A stretch of DNA of 64,000 bases from Halopseudomonas sabulinigri (GTDB lineage Bacteria > Pseudomonadota > Gammaproteobacteria > Pseudomonadales > Pseudomonadaceae), in assembly GCF_900105255.1 (NCBI RefSeq), contig NZ_LT629763.1, forward strand, positions 2,914,001-2,978,000, in the 5' to 3' direction. The position numbers and the translations under genes are program-made. This document shows, piece by piece, positions 62,123 to 64,000 of the stretch. The notes beneath the pieces are model-generated. The model was not told the DNA's origin. It saw only the letters and a program-made list of their open reading frames with translations, and made no database searches. Every line of letters begins with the position of its first letter. The stretch's first letter is position 1.

Positions 62123-62830
62123 TCAGTAGAGCCGGGCCAGCAGCGCGGTGACCGCCGTTTCCACGCGCAAAATCCGCTCGCCGAGCTGCACCGGCTGCAT
62201 GCCGGCCTCGGTCAGCTTGTCGACTTCATAGGGAATCCAGCCGCCCTCTGGGCCGATGGCCAGGGTGAGCGGTTGGTCGATGCCGCGAGGGCAGGCGGGG
62301 TGTTCGCCGGGGTGCGCGACCAGCGCGAGCTGGTTGTTGATCAGGCCCGGCAGCTGATCCTCGACGAAGGGTTTGAAGCGCTTCTCGATGCGTACGTTCG
62401 GCAGCACGGTGTCGCGCGCCTGCTCCAGGCCGAGCAGCAAATTCTCGCGCACAACCTCGGGCTTCAGGAACGGCGTTTGCCAGAAGCTTTTTTCTACCCG
62501 GTAGCTGTTCAGTAGGATGATCTCGGGTACGCCGAGGGTGGCGCAGTGCTGCAGGATGCGGCGGAACATTTTGGGCCGGGGCATCGCCAGCAACAGGGTA
62601 AGCGGCAGTTTGGCTGGCGGTGGCGTGCTGAGCTGAACGCTGAGCTCTGCGTGGCTGCTGGTCAGTGCGGTGACCTCGCCCTGGCCCATCAGGCCGTTGA
62701 TGCGGCCTACGCGCAGGCTGTCGCCAACCGCGACCTGCTGAATCTCAAGCATATGCGCCAGCCGGCGGCCACTCAGGCGCACCTGGTGTTCAGCGGTAAA
62801 ATCGCCGTCTTCCAGCAGCAGCAGGTTCAT
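62123..62830 (-). CDS. rsmE: 16S rRNA (uracil-1498-N3)-methyltransferase
   Basis: A 235-residue SPOUT enzyme that methylates U1498 of 16S rRNA. It has an N-terminal PUA-like domain and the C-terminal knot with [17 protein letters not shown] and [17 protein letters not shown]. The ATG at 62830 overlaps the tatC stop (ATGA), so it is coupled to tatC, as in other pseudomonads. Confidence 0.94.
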   Translation of the reverse strand: MNLLLLEDGDFTAEHQVRLSGRRLAHMLEIQQVAVGDSLRVGRINGLMGQGEVTALTSSHAELSVQLSTPPPAKLPLTLLLAMPRPKMFRRILQHCATLGVPEIILLNSYRVEKSFWQTPFLKPEVVRENLLLGLEQARDTVLPNVRIEKRFKPFVEDQLPGLINNQLALVAHPGEHPACPRGIDQPLTLAIGPEGGWIPYEVDKLTEAGMQPVQLGERILRVETAVTALLARLY

Positions 62831-63636
62831 GCGGCGGGGGTGTCTTGCTCGTCGGCCTGATCGTTGCGCGGGCGCGCGCGGACAAAGCGGCTGAACACGA
62901 TGCCCACTTCATACAGCAGCCACATGGGCACGGCCAGCAGGGTCTGCGAGATGACGTCCGGCGGGGTCAGCACCATGCCGATGGCAAAGCAGCCGACCAC
63001 CACATAGGGGCGCGCTTTGGTCAGCGACTGCACATCGACAATACCCACCAGTACCAGCAGCACGGTGGCCACCGGAATCTCGAACGACAGGCCAAAAGCC
63101 ATGAATAGGGTGAGTACGAAGTCGAGGTAGCTGTTGATGTCGGTCATCACCGCCACGCCTTCGGGCGCGGTGCTGGTAAAAAAGCCGAATACCAGCGGGA
63201 ACACCACGTAATAGGCGAACGCCATGCCGCTGTAGAACAGCACTATGCTGGAGGCGAGCAGGGGCACGGCCAGGCGCTTCTCGTGTTTGTACAGGCCGGG
63301 GGCGATAAAGCTCCAGATCTGGTGCAGCACAAAAGGCATGGCCAGAAACAGCGCGCTGATCAGCGTCAGCTTGAAGGGCGTCAGAAAGGGCGAGGCCACA
63401 TCGGTGGCGATCATGCTGGTGCCTTCGGGCATCAGCGCGCGCAGCGGCTCGGAGACGAAGCTGTAGATGTCGTTGGCGAAGTAGAACAGCCCAGCGAAGA
63501 TCACCAGCCAGATACAGACGATGCGCAGCAGACGTGAGCGCAGCTCGGTCAGGTGCGCGACCAGCGGCATGTCACCGCCGGTGTTGGCCGGTGGCGGCAG
63601 TTCAGGGTTGCTCATGGCGGGGTGCTTGCTGGTCAT
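62827..63636 (-). CDS. tatC: TatC, twin-arginine translocase subunit
   Basis: A 269-residue TatC with six helices that recognises twin-arginine signal peptides and, with TatA and TatB, transports folded proteins. Motifs include [31 protein letters not shown] and [12 protein letters not shown]. The start used is ATG 63636 (GAAG upstream); ATG 63615 is also plausible and would shorten the protein by 7. It overlaps the end of tatB. A Pro/Ala-rich basic tail follows the last helix. Confidence 0.94.
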   Translation of the reverse strand: MTSKHPAMSNPELPPPANTGGDMPLVAHLTELRSRLLRIVCIWLVIFAGLFYFANDIYSFVSEPLRALMPEGTSMIATDVASPFLTPFKLTLISALFLAMPFVLHQIWSFIAPGLYKHEKRLAVPLLASSIVLFYSGMAFAYYVVFPLVFGFFTSTAPEGVAVMTDINSYLDFVLTLFMAFGLSFEIPVATVLLVLVGIVDVQSLTKARPYVVVGCFAIGMVLTPPDVISQTLLAVPMWLLYEVGIVFSRFVRARPRNDQADEQDTPAA

Positions 63637-64000
63637 GGGGTTCTTCAGCGGCAGATTCGTCGGACGTCTGTGGCGGCGCGGGCGTAGCTCCGACCTTGGG
63701 TACAGTCTGCGGCGTTGGCGTTACACTTTGTTGACCGGCAGGTTTCACGTTGCTGCTGCCCTTGGCCGGGCTACCGCCATTCAGGCCGTGCTTGTCGAGC
63801 TCGGCCATGATGCGCTCGTTGTGCAGCTGCTGACGGATTTCATCGGCACCGATCTCACGCTCGACCTGGCTGCGCACCTCCGAAAAGCCGCGCTTGATCC
63901 GGCCGATGGTCAGGCTCACAGTGCGAATGGCGCCGGGCAGGCGCTCCGGGCCAAGTACCAGCAGGGCGAGAACCGCCACCACCAGCATTTCCAGAAAGCC
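63602..64000 (-). CDS. tatB: TatB, twin-arginine translocase subunit (5' end missing)
   Basis: TatB is cut by the right window edge; the frame is open to base 64000, and the visible part starts [23 protein letters not shown], so only a few residues are missing. It has an N-terminal membrane helix, the GPERLP hinge, then an amphipathic helix ([24 protein letters not shown]) and a low-complexity tail. It overlaps tatC in the tat operon, which continues outside the window. Confidence 0.93.
   Translation of the reverse strand, partial: GFLEMLVVAVLALLVLGPERLPGAIRTVSLTIGRIKRGFSEVRSQVEREIGADEIRQQLHNERIMAELDKHGLNGGSPAKGSSNVKPAGQQSVTPTPQTVPKVGATPAPPQTSDESAAEEPHDQQAPRHEQP

Overview
The window looks like a chromosome segment of a marine or halotolerant Pseudomonas-type gammaproteobacterium, most plausibly Halopseudomonas (the former P. 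pertucinogena group). Three observations support this. Gene order matches Pseudomonas in several blocks: chpA-chpB-chpC; ompR/envZ (amgRS) next to tex, a thioesterase and gshA; glnA-DUF4124-ntrB-ntrC; tatB-tatC-rsmE. Most genes are GC-rich with Pseudomonas-type codon use. Two secreted polyester-hydrolase-like proteins resemble PE-H of P. aestusnigri. The species call is inference.

Layout. 1-6374: the 3' part of a type IV pilus (Pil-Chp) chemosensory cluster. 6375-13482: the EnvZ/OmpR two-component pair, then Tex, a hotdog thioesterase, glutamate-cysteine ligase and a FliL-like protein. 13802-15426: a quinone oxidoreductase and trmL. 15745-21209: the nitrogen-control block ntrC, ntrB, a DUF4124 protein and glnA, with a readable sigma-54 promoter and NtrC boxes upstream of glnA. 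21290-24726: thiI and typA. 25154-27501: two tandem secreted serine hydrolases of the type II PET-hydrolase kind, each with its own terminator, followed by a decayed membrane-protein gene. 28274-38660: mixed metabolic genes (KamA-family radical SAM, VOC, DinB, DUF924, PhzF, MliC/META lipoprotein, NnrU, a glutamate-synthase-like FMN protein, DUF2891, prolyl iminopeptidase, dtd). 38661-39275: a gene-free patch of palindromic repeats. 39276-51897: accessory metabolic genes, including an HxlR-controlled isomerase/SDR pair, a ParD-like/methionine-aminopeptidase pair and a PhoD-like phosphatase.

51973-56407 is unlike its surroundings. It is AT-richer, all its small genes lie on the minus strand, and they are separated by integron attC sites with no integrase in view. 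This is a cluster of attC sites lacking an integrase (CALIN). One attC is split by an IS110-family element whose 5' non-coding end contains short segments matching both halves of the attC target and both ends of the element, in the order expected of an IS110 bridge RNA. This is the most interesting signal in the window.

56753-64000 returns to ordinary chromosome: a CWC protein, a flavin monooxygenase-transporter operon with a newly noted 36-residue membrane peptide, a lipoprotein, a ZIP transporter, rsmE, tatC and the 3' part of tatB. Both window ends cut genes (chpA at the left, tatB at the right). No rRNA, tRNA or CRISPR array was seen.
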